Origin: B30-G6 sp963701385
GTDB taxonomy: Bacteria > Desulfobacterota > Desulfobacteria > Desulfobacterales > B30-G6
Length of the DNA stretch: 64,000 nucleotides
NCBI GenBank assembly: GCA_963701385.1
Contig: CAVOZW010000014.1
Coordinates: 124,001 to 188,000, forward strand
Direction: 5' to 3'
Shown here: in pieces, positions 8,832 through 17,885 of the stretch
Position numbering within the stretch: position 1 is the first letter of the stretch
Layout of the letters: every line of letters begins with the position of its first letter
Made by a program: the position numbers and the translations under genes
The notes under the pieces: generated by a model
Databases searched by the model: none
Told to the model about the DNA's origin: nothing
The model's input: the letters and a program-made list of their open reading frames with translations, nothing else

Positions 8832-9018
8832 TCAAGGATCCAAGTGTTTGTTTTCCAGGGATTTGATCATTGCTTTCGGCATTCTCTCGACATCCCCGAT
8901 TTCCTCTCTTAATTCCTGAAATCTTTCTTTTTGCACTTACCCAAGTCACCAGATATATATGCAAACAAAGCCTATACGATTTCTGCCAAACGTTTAACTC
9001 TTCATAATTTTTGAGCAT
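8832..9018 (-). pseudogene. Four-helix-bundle (23S rRNA intervening-sequence protein family) remnant with internal deletion
   Basis: Reading from 9018, the first about 22 codons (MLKNYEELNVWQKSYRLCLH) match the N-terminus of the four-helix-bundle/S23 family. After a frame break, another frame gives ERFQELREEIGDVERMPKAM and then a terminal SLENKHLDP stop, typical of the family's C-terminus. The central 50 or so residues are missing, so the gene is broken. It is bracketed by short degenerate 9-10 bp direct repeats of the GGATTCCAG/GGGTTCGAG type, and its 5' end recurs near 59.7 kb. Confidence 0.6.
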
Positions 9019-9087
9019 ATCACTCGAATCCTGGACCCCTGGAATCCTGGAATCCTTCTTTTAGATCAACTCTTTTGGAGATGATCA
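8981..9087. repeat. Dispersed repeat R1, copy 1 (start and leader of the four-helix-bundle gene)
   Basis: This 107-bp block, containing the first 13 codons and the leader of the four-helix-bundle remnant, is repeated almost exactly at 59723-59837. The copies differ by a G/A change in the coding part and by the number of about 9-bp tandem units (CCTGGAATC-like) between 9023 and 9056. The outer end (CTTTTAGATCAACTCTTTTG onward) is identical in both. Confidence 0.9.
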
Positions 9088-9199
9088 GAAATAATACTCT
9101 ATCATCAGGCTTAATCTTTGGCGCGCTAGTTGCGTTATCAGCCGCATGATACTCCGCCGTGACGTGCCTCTTAATACCAGCGGCATACCTCACGCCAAA

Positions 9200-9220
9200 T
9201 GAAATCGCGGACCGATTTCA
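9200..9220 (-). terminator. Hairpin directly after the phosphoesterase stop codon
   Basis: An 8-bp perfect inverted repeat (TGAAATCG / CGATTTCA) with a CGGAC loop abuts the stop codon of the minus-strand phosphoesterase gene. On that strand it is followed by only a short T run (ATTTGG), so it is a weak intrinsic terminator or a stabilising 3' hairpin. Confidence 0.5.
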
Positions 9221-9946
9221 TCACCACAGCCTCTCGGCATGGGCATCCGGCAGACCTGCTTCGATGATTTTGTTTGTGACCTTGGCAATATGATAAGGTA
9301 CAAACTTAACCTGGATAAGGTTTTCCGTTTCATCCCATATGGCATACTTGGCGTTGTTATTGCCGTCTCTGGGCTGCCCCACGCTGCCGACATTGATAAT
9401 ATATTTCTTTTCTTTGCGCAACTGCATCACGCCTTTGATCAGGGGGGCCCGTATCACGGCGCCGGCTCTATAGCTAACGAATTCGAGTTTGTGGGTGTGG
9501 CCCACAAAACACAAATTCTCAGTCATCGACTCGAAAACACTACAAAAAGCGGCTTCTTCAATCTGGAAAAGATAGGTAATGACAGAGTCCGGAGGAAATC
9601 CATGTACAAACCTGGCCTGTTTTTGGGAGGAGAATGTTTTGAGGTTTGCGATAAATCGCAGGGAATTTTCAGAGAGCATCGGTATGGTTTTCTGTATCGA
9701 CAAGCGGGCCAGGGGGTTGAACCAGGATAGATATTTGGGATCGAGAATAGACAGCTCATGGTTCCCCATCAGGGTAGGAATTTCCCGCTGGCAGATTGCC
9801 TGAACCACCGCCTCCGGTTCTGGGCCGTAACCCACCATATCACCCAGGCATATAGTGGCACTGACATTGGATTTGTCGATGTCCGCAAAAACCTCATCCA
9901 GTGCGTCCATATTGCCATGGATATCGGATATAATTGCTAATCTCAT
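9221..9946 (-). CDS. Calcineurin-like metallophosphoesterase
   Basis: 241 residues from ATG 9946. All metal-binding blocks of the family are present: SDIHGNMDAL (D-x-H), GDMVGYGPEP (G-D), MGNHEL (G-N-H), and GHTHKLEF (G-H-x-H) near residue 155. Such single-domain cytosolic enzymes include phosphodiesterases and diadenosine-type hydrolases; the substrate cannot be assigned. The prepilin peptidase gene lies immediately upstream on the same strand (gap about 55 bp), so they may share a transcript without any obvious functional link. Confidence 0.9.
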   Translation of the reverse strand: MRLAIISDIHGNMDALDEVFADIDKSNVSATICLGDMVGYGPEPEAVVQAICQREIPTLMGNHELSILDPKYLSWFNPLARLSIQKTIPMLSENSLRFIANLKTFSSQKQARFVHGFPPDSVITYLFQIEEAAFCSVFESMTENLCFVGHTHKLEFVSYRAGAVIRAPLIKGVMQLRKEKKYIINVGSVGQPRDGNNNAKYAIWDETENLIQVKFVPYHIAKVTNKIIEAGLPDAHAERLW

Positions 9947-10001
9947 CTTATTCAAACCCGGAATGCCTGGAACGATGCAGACAGTCCAAACCTGGATCTG
10001 T

Positions 10002-10763
10002 CTATCGTAAAGTGTAAAAATACCAGAAAATCAGCTCGTTGCCAAAGAAAATATGTATCATGGTCCCGATGGCCAGAAATGGCCCGAAGGGAATCGCCAA
10101 CTTCATGTTTTTCCCTGATCGGATCATGACCAGCAGACCGCAGAGAGTGCCGATGGCCGAGGAGAGAAAGATCGTCAGCAGCACGCCCTTCCACCCCACA
10201 AAGGCGCCGATCATGGCCAGAAGCTTGATGTCCCCACCGCCCATGCCTTCTTTGTGTGTGACCAGGTTGTAAACCCATGCCACCAGCAGAAGGCTGCCTC
10301 CGCCCACCAGTATCCCGACCAGAGATTCTTTGGCAGTGATCGCCGGGAGAAAGAACGAAGCGGCAAAACCAATGGGGATGCCCGGCAAGGAAATGGAATC
10401 CGGAATAATACGGTGGTCGATATCTATGAAGGTAATAACGATCAGCGATGCAATAAAGAGATAGGTGATCAAGGCTTGCAGCGTGAAACCGAATTTGAGA
10501 TAAGCGCAAACGGCAAACAGACCAGCCATCAATTCAATCAGAGGATAGCGCAGGGATATGGAAGCCTGACAGGTGCGACACCTGCCCCTCAGCACAAAAA
10601 AACTGACGATCGGAATGTTGTCATAAAATCGAATCGGTGTATCGCACCCCGGGCAGGCAGAGGGGGGGGATACAATCGATTTGGCGTTTGGCAGCCTGTA
10701 TATGCACACATTTAGAAAACTGCCGATACAGCTGCCGAAAATGAATAAAATGAATTCTATCAT
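10002..10763 (-). CDS. pilD: Prepilin peptidase / N-methyltransferase (type IV leader peptidase)
   Basis: 253 residues, polytopic inner-membrane aspartyl protease. The N-terminal cytoplasmic methyltransferase domain has the four-cysteine zinc motif (CPGCDTPIRF and CRTCQASISL). The peptidase catalytic aspartates sit in FIDIDHRIIPD and in GMGGGDIKLLAMIGAFVGW, the classical GxGDxK motif. It removes leader peptides from type IV prepilins or type II secretion pseudopilins and N-methylates them. No pilin or secretion genes are in the window, so the gene is detached from its substrates. The symbol reflects family, not proven specificity. Confidence 0.92.
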   Translation of the reverse strand: MIEFILFIFGSCIGSFLNVCIYRLPNAKSIVSPPSACPGCDTPIRFYDNIPIVSFFVLRGRCRTCQASISLRYPLIELMAGLFAVCAYLKFGFTLQALITYLFIASLIVITFIDIDHRIIPDSISLPGIPIGFAASFFLPAITAKESLVGILVGGGSLLLVAWVYNLVTHKEGMGGGDIKLLAMIGAFVGWKGVLLTIFLSSAIGTLCGLLVMIRSGKNMKLAIPFGPFLAIGTMIHIFFGNELIFWYFYTLR

Positions 10764-11071
10764 GTTACCGCGTGTCTATGCCATAATTTGCCTATTTTGT
10801 AAACGATAATGCTGCACCCGGCAATTTCCGTGTTGATTTAATGATGGCTATTGTAAAAAAGGAATTTGGTCTTATAGTAGTGTGTTTAATTCGGAAGATG
10901 CGCAGGCATTTTCCGAACGTGAAGATGCCACGTGCATAAGCGCTTGGAAATTCATTCAGATTGTTTTTTTATGATCGTAAACCTTGAATTCATGGTCCAG
11001 GGCAACTGTTTGGATGGCCCCCTTGAGAAGGCCAGGAACATGGGGTGAGAAGAAAGGGTCCGGAAACACAT

Positions 11072-13468
11072 ATGGCTGAAACAGATAAAGACGATTTGAT
11101 CAGTATTATCGAGGATAACGGACTGGAAGAAGAAATTCCCAAAACGCTTCCCCTGATGCCGGTGCGGGATGTGGTCATTTTTACCGATATGCTGCTGCCG
11201 CTTTTTGTGGGAAGAGAGAAGTCGGTGCGGGCCGTGGAGGAGGCGGTTTCAAAAACGCGTTACCTGCTGGTGGCGACGCAGATAGAACCCGGTATCGAAA
11301 ATCCAAAGGAAGCCGAAATCTATAACATCGGAACCGTATGTAAAATATTGCGTATGCTGAAACTGCCGGATGGACGGGTCAAGGCGCTCGTTCAAGGGAT
11401 CGCCAAGGCACGCATCAAGAAATATGTTCGCAAACGATCCCTTTTTCGGGTCAACATCGACATTCTCGATGAGGCGCCCCTGCACAAGCTCGACCTCGAG
11501 ACCAAAGCACTGATGCGCATCATCCGTGATCATTCGGAAAAGATTCTGGCCCTGCGGGGTGAATTGACAGGCGATGTCAGCGCCATACTTGACAGCATTG
11601 ACGATCCAGGGAAGTTAGCCGACTTGGTTGCCTCCAATTTAAAATTGAAAATCGATGAGGCCCAGCAGCTTCTTGAACTGATTGATCCTATCGAGCGGCT
11701 TCGGAAAGTCAACGATCTGATTGGCAAGGAGCTCGAGCTTTCAGCGATGCAGGCAAAGATCCAGTCGGACGTCAAGGACGAGATATCCAAGAGCCAGCGA
11801 GACTATTTTCTTCGAGAGCAGGTCAGGGCCATACACCGGGAACTGGGCGAACTCGATGAAAAAGGTAAAGAAGTTCAAGAATACAAGGTCAAGATCAAAA
11901 AAGCCAGGATGTCCAAAGACGCCAACCAGGAAGCCCTAAAGCAGTTGAAACGGCTTGAACAGATGCATCCGGATTCCGCCGAGTCGGGCGTCGTGAGATC
12001 CTACCTGGACTGGCTGGTGGAAATACCCTGGCAGCATTCGACCAAGGACATCATCGACATTGTGAAGGCCAAGGAGGTTTTGGACCGCGATCATTTCGGG
12101 CTCGACAAAATCAAGGATCGCATTCTGGAGTACCTGAGCGTTCGTAAACTCAACAAAAAATCAAAAGGACCGATTCTCTGTTTTGTGGGGCCGCCGGGCG
12201 TGGGAAAAACATCCCTGGGCCAGGCCATCGCCAAAGCCATGAAACGGAAATTTACACGGGTTTCGCTGGGAGGCATCCGGGATGAAGCGGAGATAAGGGG
12301 TCATCGGCGAACCTATGTGGGCGCGCTGCCGGGGAGAATTATTCAGGGACTGAAGCAGTGTGGAACCAAGAATCCGGTTTTTATTCTCGATGAAATCGAC
12401 AAGGTCGGCTCGGACTTCAGGGGCGACCCGTCTTCGGCGCTTCTGGAAGCTCTCGATCCTGAACAGAATTATGCATTCAGTGATCACTATCTCAATCTGC
12501 CTTTTGATCTGTCGAATGTCATGTTCATCCTGACCGCCAATATGGTGGATACCATCCCTTCTGCCCTGCTTGACCGTATGGAGACGCTGACGCTCTCGGG
12601 TTACACGGAAGAAGAGAAAATGGTTATCGCAGAAAGGCACCTTTTGGTTCGCCAGATCAAGGAGAACGGTTTAAGGAAAAAACAGCTGACGCTGAGTTCC
12701 GGGGCGCTGGAGGACATCATCAAGGGATATACGTCCGAGGCCGGGCTTCGGAATCTGGAGCGGGAACTTGGTTCACTGTGTCGAAAGGTTGCGCGCAAGA
12801 TAGCCGAAGGCGAGAAAAAACCGTTCAACATTACCAGAAACAACCTTCACCGGTATTTGGGCGTGCGGAAGTTCTACCCTGAAATGGATCAGGAGGAAAG
12901 CCAGGTGGGATTGTCTACGGGCTTGGCCTGGACTCAGGTGGGTGGAGAGGTTCTTTACGTGGAGGCATCGCTCATTGGCGGCAAGGGAGAGCTGATCGTT
13001 ACTGGCCAGCTGGGGGAAGTGATGCAGGAGTCTGCCCGTGCGGCCTTGAGTTATACCCGGGCAAACCTCAAGGGGTTCGGTATCAGTGAAGAAGCCCTGG
13101 ACAATATTGACGTTCACATCCACGTGCCTGCGGGTGCCATCCCAAAAGACGGCCCATCCGCAGGGATTGCCATGGCGACGGCCCTGATCTCGGCCTTGTC
13201 CGGTCATCCGGTGGATAAGAATGTTGCCATGACCGGCGAAATTACGCTTCGGGGCAGGGTTCTGCCCATCGGAGGACTGAAAGAAAAAGCGCTGGGTGCC
13301 TTGCGGGCCGGTATTAAAACCATCATCATACCGGAAAAGAACAAAATGGATCTAGTTGACATTCCGAATCATGTCAAAAGAAAGATCCGTTTTGTACTGG
13401 TGCGTCAGATGGAACAGGTGCTCGAGATTGCATGTGGCATAGGAAAGCATGAAGATACTGTCAGTTGA
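11072..13468 (+). CDS. lon: ATP-dependent Lon protease
   Basis: 798 residues from ATG 11072 (the frame extends nine codons to a GTG). Domain order: LON substrate-binding N-domain (LPLMPVRDVVIFTDMLLPLF), coiled region, AAA+ module with Walker A GPPGVGKTSLG and Walker B PVFILDEIDK, then the S16 protease domain with catalytic serine in PKDGPSAGIAMATAL and lysine in GGLKEKALGALRAG. Cytosolic hexamer degrading misfolded and regulatory proteins. Length is normal. The 3' end overlaps tsaB by 20 bp. I looked for a sigma-32-type promoter upstream and did not find a convincing one. Confidence 0.97.
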   Translation: MAETDKDDLISIIEDNGLEEEIPKTLPLMPVRDVVIFTDMLLPLFVGREKSVRAVEEAVSKTRYLLVATQIEPGIENPKEAEIYNIGTVCKILRMLKLPDGRVKALVQGIAKARIKKYVRKRSLFRVNIDILDEAPLHKLDLETKALMRIIRDHSEKILALRGELTGDVSAILDSIDDPGKLADLVASNLKLKIDEAQQLLELIDPIERLRKVNDLIGKELELSAMQAKIQSDVKDEISKSQRDYFLREQVRAIHRELGELDEKGKEVQEYKVKIKKARMSKDANQEALKQLKRLEQMHPDSAESGVVRSYLDWLVEIPWQHSTKDIIDIVKAKEVLDRDHFGLDKIKDRILEYLSVRKLNKKSKGPILCFVGPPGVGKTSLGQAIAKAMKRKFTRVSLGGIRDEAEIRGHRRTYVGALPGRIIQGLKQCGTKNPVFILDEIDKVGSDFRGDPSSALLEALDPEQNYAFSDHYLNLPFDLSNVMFILTANMVDTIPSALLDRMETLTLSGYTEEEKMVIAERHLLVRQIKENGLRKKQLTLSSGALEDIIKGYTSEAGLRNLERELGSLCRKVARKIAEGEKKPFNITRNNLHRYLGVRKFYPEMDQEESQVGLSTGLAWTQVGGEVLYVEASLIGGKGELIVTGQLGEVMQESARAALSYTRANLKGFGISEEALDNIDVHIHVPAGAIPKDGPSAGIAMATALISALSGHPVDKNVAMTGEITLRGRVLPIGGLKEKALGALRAGIKTIIIPEKNKMDLVDIPNHVKRKIRFVLVRQMEQVLEIACGIGKHEDTVS

Positions 13469-14135
13469 CACCTCTACGCCTACCTGTACCGTGGGCGTTG
13501 TCGACGGAGACAGGCTTCTGGCGGAATCTGTCGATTCGAGCGGTCAAACGCATGCGCGGCATCTCATGGGGATGATCGATAGCAGCATGGCTGCCTGTGG
13601 GCTTTCTGTTAAGAAAATCGATGGATTCGCGGTCATCACGGGACCGGGCACCTTTACGGGTCTGCGAATCGGTATCAGTACGATCAAAGGGTTGGCCTTC
13701 GCACTATCCAAACCCGTTGTCGGTGTCACCAGTCTGGCAGCCCTGGCCGAGCAGGCCGAACTGCCCACGGAGCTCGTTTGCCCGGTTATGGACGCCCGTA
13801 GAAACGAGGTATACTATGGTTTTTATGTGACGGAGCAGGGGAAACTGACCCAGATCGGTAGGCATCGCGTGGCCCCGCTCACGGAGCTGGTAAAGCGTGT
13901 CAACAAGTCCTGTCAGTTCATCGGCGGTGGTGCCCGTCTTTATCGAGAAGCAATTGAGACGGCGCTTGGGCCGTTATCCCGGTTTTCGAAAGCCTGTTGG
14001 GACACCATCCATGTGAAAACCATCGCAAGGCTGGCCCTGACGCAATTTCAAGAAAATACAGCACACAAACTGCATGCGGTGTCGCCATACTATATTCGCA
14101 GATCGGATGCTGAAGCCCAGGTGCTATTGACATAA
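13449..14135 (+). CDS. tsaB: tRNA threonylcarbamoyladenosine biosynthesis protein TsaB
   Basis: 228 residues of the ASKHA fold. Family blocks: MKILSVDTSTPTCTVGVVDG at the N-terminus, HARHLMGMIDSSM, and the signature GPGTFTGLRIGISTIKGLAF. TsaB is the inactive paralogue of TsaD and scaffolds the TsaBDE complex that makes t6A at position 37 of ANN-decoding tRNAs. It starts inside the end of lon, implying co-transcription and coupling; psd follows 42 bp later. Confidence 0.94.
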   Translation: MKILSVDTSTPTCTVGVVDGDRLLAESVDSSGQTHARHLMGMIDSSMAACGLSVKKIDGFAVITGPGTFTGLRIGISTIKGLAFALSKPVVGVTSLAALAEQAELPTELVCPVMDARRNEVYYGFYVTEQGKLTQIGRHRVAPLTELVKRVNKSCQFIGGGARLYREAIETALGPLSRFSKACWDTIHVKTIARLALTQFQENTAHKLHAVSPYYIRRSDAEAQVLLT

Positions 14136-14177
14136 TATGGGATCGGTGATATAAGAATAAGTTTAAGAAAACAACCC

Positions 14178-14867
14178 ATGATTGCGGGTCATAGAATGGA
14201 TAAATATTTACGGACAGACCCCCCCAGTCAGTCCGCATTTCCCATAGACCGGGCGGGAATACCTTTCATCGGGATCGCGGCATTTGCCACCGCCGTTTTT
14301 GCTTTGCTGGAAATCGCCATGCTGGCATTGCCGGGCTTGTTGGTGACCCTCTTTATCTGTTATTTTTTTCGTGATCCGGACCGGGTGGCACCTGCTGTGG
14401 AAGGGGGGGTGGTGTCGCCTGCCGATGGTAAGGTCGTCAAGGTGGAACGGCTGGAAGGATCCCGTTTCATTGCAGAACCTTGCCAGAAGGTCAGCATTTT
14501 CATGTCGATCTTCAATGTTCACGTGAATCGAATACCCGTAGATGGGCGAATTACGAAAATAGATTACCATCCCGGAAAATTTTTTTCGGCCAATTTGGAT
14601 AAAGCCTCCCGGCTCAACGAGCACAATGCCGTTTACCTGGAAACAGGTACCGGCCAGACCCTCTGCTTTGTCCAGATTGCCGGCCTTGTGGCCCGAAGGA
14701 TTATCTGCAGGATACAGGAAGGGGAGGAGGTTACCCGGGGTCGGCGATTCGGACTGATCTGTTTCGGGTCACGACTCGATGTGTATCTGCCGGTTGATGC
14801 ACAGATCACCGTAAGCGTCGGTGATGTGGTCAGTGCAGGGACTTCTCTCATAGGGAAATTATTATGA
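14178..14867 (+). CDS. psd: Phosphatidylserine decarboxylase proenzyme (short, PSD-B-like form)
   Basis: 229 residues. One or two membrane helices (about residues 28-62) precede YFFRDPDRVAPAVEGGVVSP, the typical start of the short bacterial form. SIFMSIFNVHVNR and LIC.FGSRLDVYLP follow; self-cleavage between Gly and Ser in FGSRLDVYLP gives the pyruvoyl prosthetic group and the beta and alpha subunits. Makes phosphatidylethanolamine at the inner membrane. ATG 14178 was used; ATG 14196 is an alternative. Its stop overlaps the pssA start (ATGA), pairing the two consecutive steps of the pathway. Confidence 0.95.
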   Translation: MIAGHRMDKYLRTDPPSQSAFPIDRAGIPFIGIAAFATAVFALLEIAMLALPGLLVTLFICYFFRDPDRVAPAVEGGVVSPADGKVVKVERLEGSRFIAEPCQKVSIFMSIFNVHVNRIPVDGRITKIDYHPGKFFSANLDKASRLNEHNAVYLETGTGQTLCFVQIAGLVARRIICRIQEGEEVTRGRRFGLICFGSRLDVYLPVDAQITVSVGDVVSAGTSLIGKLL

Positions 14868-15646
14868 TGAATAAACGATTTCAAAAAGAGAACCTTCGCA
14901 GAGGCATCTATCTTTTGCCAAACATGTTTACGTCCATGAACCTTTTCTGTGGCTTCTATGCGGTGATTGCCTCCATTGACGGCAATTTTTTTGCCGCCGC
15001 CATAGCGATTATCATTGCTGGCATCTTTGACAACCTGGATGGAAAAATCGCCCGGGCTACCGGCACGACGAGTCAATTTGGCATAGAATATGATTCGTTG
15101 GCCGATCTGATTTCCTTCGGCATCGCCCCTGGTCTGATGATCTATCTATGGGCGTTGAGGCCATTGGGGAGAATTGGCTGGCTGGCAGCCTTTTTGTTCA
15201 TGGTATGCGGAGCCTTGCGTCTGGCTCGCTTCAACACACAGATTGCAACGGTCAACAGCGATCATTTTGTCGGCTTGCCGATCCCAGCGGCTGCAGGCAT
15301 GAATGCCGTCACGGTTCTCATCTTTCATAAGTTCAACATCATGGGGAGCGCCAACGCTATTCCTTTATTAATCATGCTCTACAGTCTCTCATTTTTGATG
15401 GTCAGCTCTATCAAGTACAACAGTTTCAAAAAACCGGAGCTCTTCAGGAAGATGAATTTCAATGCGCTGGTAATGGCCATTTTGATATTCATCTTTATTG
15501 CTTCCCAACCTTCCATTGCGCTGTTTCTTTGCGGAATCCTTTACGTCCTCTCCGGGCCTGTTACGACAATAAAGCGCTACAGGAAAATTAAGCGGAAAGA
15601 AGCCGAGAACATAAAGGGAAAAGAAAACAAATCACATATATCATAA
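14864..15646 (+). CDS. pssA: CDP-diacylglycerol-serine O-phosphatidyltransferase
   Basis: 260-residue polytopic CDP-alcohol phosphatidyltransferase. The catalytic D-G-x2-A-R-x8-G-x3-D-x3-D motif is complete, running from DGKIARATGT to GIEYDSLAD (about residues 60-83). LPNMFTSMNLFCGFYAVIAS before it is typical of the type II (Bacillus-like) enzymes. It makes phosphatidylserine from CDP-diacylglycerol, the substrate of the upstream Psd. The last about 25 residues are lysine-rich and cytoplasmic. Confidence 0.95.
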   Translation: MMNKRFQKENLRRGIYLLPNMFTSMNLFCGFYAVIASIDGNFFAAAIAIIIAGIFDNLDGKIARATGTTSQFGIEYDSLADLISFGIAPGLMIYLWALRPLGRIGWLAAFLFMVCGALRLARFNTQIATVNSDHFVGLPIPAAAGMNAVTVLIFHKFNIMGSANAIPLLIMLYSLSFLMVSSIKYNSFKKPELFRKMNFNALVMAILIFIFIASQPSIALFLCGILYVLSGPVTTIKRYRKIKRKEAENIKGKENKSHIS

Positions 15647-15761
15647 AAACAACAGGTTGACGAAGATCCTTATTCAAGCGACAGCGTCGCGGTTTATTGA
15701 TTTATAAGAAATTGTGCCTCATTTGGAATCGCTCGCTGTCTCGGTCTAGGGGCAGAAACCA

Positions 15762-15795
15762 TTACCCGCCACAAAACAGGCGGGTAAACATTTTT
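15762..15795 (+). terminator. Hairpin downstream of pssA, probable intrinsic terminator
   Basis: A perfect 9-bp stem, TTACCCGCC (15762-15770) with GGCGGGTAA (15779-15787), encloses an 8-nt loop and is followed by a short T run (CATTTTTC). It lies 115 bp after pssA and 73 bp before asd, so it probably ends the lon-tsaB-psd-pssA transcript. Confidence 0.6.
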
Positions 15796-15860
15796 CATGC
15801 GGCAAGGTCGCAATTCATCAACAGTTGAAGTCAGATGATGGCTGAAGAGGGGGATGGAGG

Positions 15861-16883
15861 ATGAGATCCAAGAAGTTCAATGTTGCGTTAGCCGGCGCAA
15901 CAGGTGCGGTGGGTAACCAGATGATCACCTGCCTGGAAGAAAGAAACTTTCCGGTCAATAAGATAAAACTGCTTGCATCGAGCCGCTCAAAAGGGCGGGA
16001 GCTCCGCTTCAGGGATCAACCTATCAAGGTTGAAGAATTGACCGAAAATTCATTCAAGGGAATGGATATCGCGCTGTTTTCAGCGGGGGGCGGCACCAGC
16101 GAGCACTTTGCGCCCCATGCTGCGAAAGCGGGCTGTGTCGTGGTGGACAATTCAAGTGCATGGCGAATGGATCCGGATGTCCCCCTGGTGGTACCAGAGG
16201 TCAATCCACACGCCATAGCCGGGTATACCAGGAAAGGGATTATCGCCAATCCCAACTGCTCTACGATTCAAATGGTGGTGGCCCTTCATCCCATCCACCA
16301 GAAGTACCGCATCAAGCGGGTGGTCGTTTCCACCTATCAGGCGGTGTCTGGAACAGGCATAAAAGCCATGGACGAATTGTCTGATCAGACTCGGGCGATT
16401 TTACGTTTCGCGGATCCGGAATCAAACGTCTATCCGCACCGCATCGCCTTCAATTGCTTGCCGCATATCGATGCTTTCCAGGAAAACGGCTATACCAAAG
16501 AAGAGATGAAGATGGTCAACGAAACCCGAAAAATCATGGAAGATGACAGCATTCAAGTCACTGCGACAACGGTTCGCGTGCCGGTATTTTACGGGCATTC
16601 GGAGGCCGTGAACATCGAGACGGAGGCACCCATATCGGCCGCTGACGTAAAAGCCTTATTGGCTGAAGCACCGGGTATAAAGGTTGTGGATGACCCATCT
16701 CGGAATGTGTACCCCATGCCCATAGATGCAGCTGGCCAGGACCTGACGTATGTGGGCAGAATTCGGGATGACTTTTCGATCCCCAACGGGATCAATATGT
16801 GGATCGTTGCCGATAATATACGCAAAGGGGCTGCCACCAACACAGTCCAGATAGCTGAACGTTTGGCCAAGGATTATTTGTAA
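15861..16883 (+). CDS. asd: Aspartate-semialdehyde dehydrogenase
   Basis: 340 residues. NADP-binding start (FNVALAGATGAVGNQMITCL), active-site cysteine in IANPNCSTIQMV, and the substrate-binding region around VRVPVFYGHSEAVN. It reduces aspartyl phosphate to aspartate semialdehyde, the branch point to lysine/diaminopimelate, threonine and methionine. Length and motifs are complete and of the Bacillus-like asd type. greA follows after 8 bp, so the two are probably co-transcribed. Confidence 0.96.
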   Translation: MRSKKFNVALAGATGAVGNQMITCLEERNFPVNKIKLLASSRSKGRELRFRDQPIKVEELTENSFKGMDIALFSAGGGTSEHFAPHAAKAGCVVVDNSSAWRMDPDVPLVVPEVNPHAIAGYTRKGIIANPNCSTIQMVVALHPIHQKYRIKRVVVSTYQAVSGTGIKAMDELSDQTRAILRFADPESNVYPHRIAFNCLPHIDAFQENGYTKEEMKMVNETRKIMEDDSIQVTATTVRVPVFYGHSEAVNIETEAPISAADVKALLAEAPGIKVVDDPSRNVYPMPIDAAGQDLTYVGRIRDDFSIPNGINMWIVADNIRKGAATNTVQIAERLAKDYL

Positions 16884-16891
16884 GGGGCGAT

Positions 16892-17359
16892 ATGGAACGG
16901 ATACCGATAACGAAAAATGGATACCAGAAACTGAAGCGTGAACTGGCACGCCTCAAGTCCGTTGAAAGACCGCAGAATATCAAAGCTATTGAAGAGGCTC
17001 GTGCCCATGGGGATCTCAGTGAAAATGCCGAGTTTCATGCGGCAAAGGAACGCCAGGCATTCATCGAGGGCCGTATCAGCGAATTGGGATACAAACTAGG
17101 CACTGCCGAGGTGATAGAACCGGATAATCTGCCCAAGGATCGTGCCGTCTTCGGGTGTGACGTGGTATTGGAAAATGTCGATACCGGAGAGAGCGTTGAG
17201 TACCAGCTGGTGGGTCCAGAGGAATCGAATATCGAGGAGGGACGTATTTCCATTCAATCGCCACTTGGACTGGCCATCATCGGCCGTCAAGTTGGTGAGG
17301 AGGTGTCGGTTCAGGCACCGGCAGGAAAGCGCACCTATGAATTGGTGGAGATACAGTAA
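16892..17359 (+). CDS. greA: Transcription elongation factor GreA
   Basis: 155 residues with the usual architecture: N-terminal antiparallel coiled coil (ITKNGYQKLKRELARLKSVE; HGDLSENAEFHAAKERQAF, whose acidic tip residues D and E act in the RNA polymerase secondary channel) and a C-terminal FKBP-like domain (EYQLVGPEESNIEEGRIS, SPLGLAIIGRQVGEEV). Rescues backtracked RNA polymerase by stimulating transcript cleavage. The GreA-type basic patch and spacing make GreB unlikely. Confidence 0.96.
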   Translation: MERIPITKNGYQKLKRELARLKSVERPQNIKAIEEARAHGDLSENAEFHAAKERQAFIEGRISELGYKLGTAEVIEPDNLPKDRAVFGCDVVLENVDTGESVEYQLVGPEESNIEEGRISIQSPLGLAIIGRQVGEEVSVQAPAGKRTYELVEIQ

Positions 17360-17584
17360 TATATAGGTTGATAGGTGGTTAGACTATAGGCTGTAGGGAA
17401 ATGTTACAAAGGAGGATGAGACGCTACGCGAATATTGGCGGTTGATATGGTTCTGAGCGTGCGACGAAGCTCCCTGAGCAATGCCTAGCCGTCTTCAGCT
17501 TAAACAGCCTTATTGGTTTCGTTTTTTTTATTTTGTAATTGTTTATAAATAATTGTGAGAATACTACATCGCAGGAGGTACACC

Positions 17585-17845
17585 GTGGCACGTATTACCA
17601 TCGAAGATTGCTTGGAAAAGATACCCAGTCGCTTTCAGCTGGTTCACATGGCAGCCAAGAGAGTGAGGCAGATCCGTGAGGGCTCCGAATATCTGGTGAG
17701 TTCACCCAAAAACGAGGATGTCGTTGTTGCCCTGCGTGAAATTGCAGCAGGCAAGGTGAGGGTTAAAACAGCCGCAGCAGATCTAGAAACGGAAGCGCTC
17801 ATCGAAAAAGAGGATACAAAGGAAGCAGAAAAAACCGAAGCATAA
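17585..17845 (+). CDS. rpoZ: RNA polymerase omega subunit
   Basis: 86 residues from GTG 17585, chosen because AGGAGG lies seven bases upstream and the family begins MARITIEDCLEKIPSRFQL. The AAKRVRQI segment that contacts beta-prime is intact; the C-terminal 25 residues are acidic and variable. It assists assembly of RNA polymerase. It follows greA after a 225-bp gap without a gene, and precedes ttcA by 40 bp. Confidence 0.93.
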   Translation: MARITIEDCLEKIPSRFQLVHMAAKRVRQIREGSEYLVSSPKNEDVVVALREIAAGKVRVKTAAADLETEALIEKEDTKEAEKTEA

Positions 17846-17885
17846 CCGAAGTATACCAAAACACGTTCATCAATTATATGAAATA

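Noticed and set aside
8976..9087. tRNA gene suggested by TCGAATCC-type wording
   Set aside because: No acceptor or anticodon stem can be formed; the wording belongs to the 9-bp tandem units of repeat R1.
10960..11071. Sigma-32-type heat-shock promoter before lon
   Set aside because: A CTTGAA occurs near 10983 but no CCCCAT-like -10 box at the right distance.
15647..15860. Lysine riboswitch upstream of asd
   Set aside because: The conserved L-box elements are absent; the only structure seen is the terminator-like hairpin at 15762-15787.
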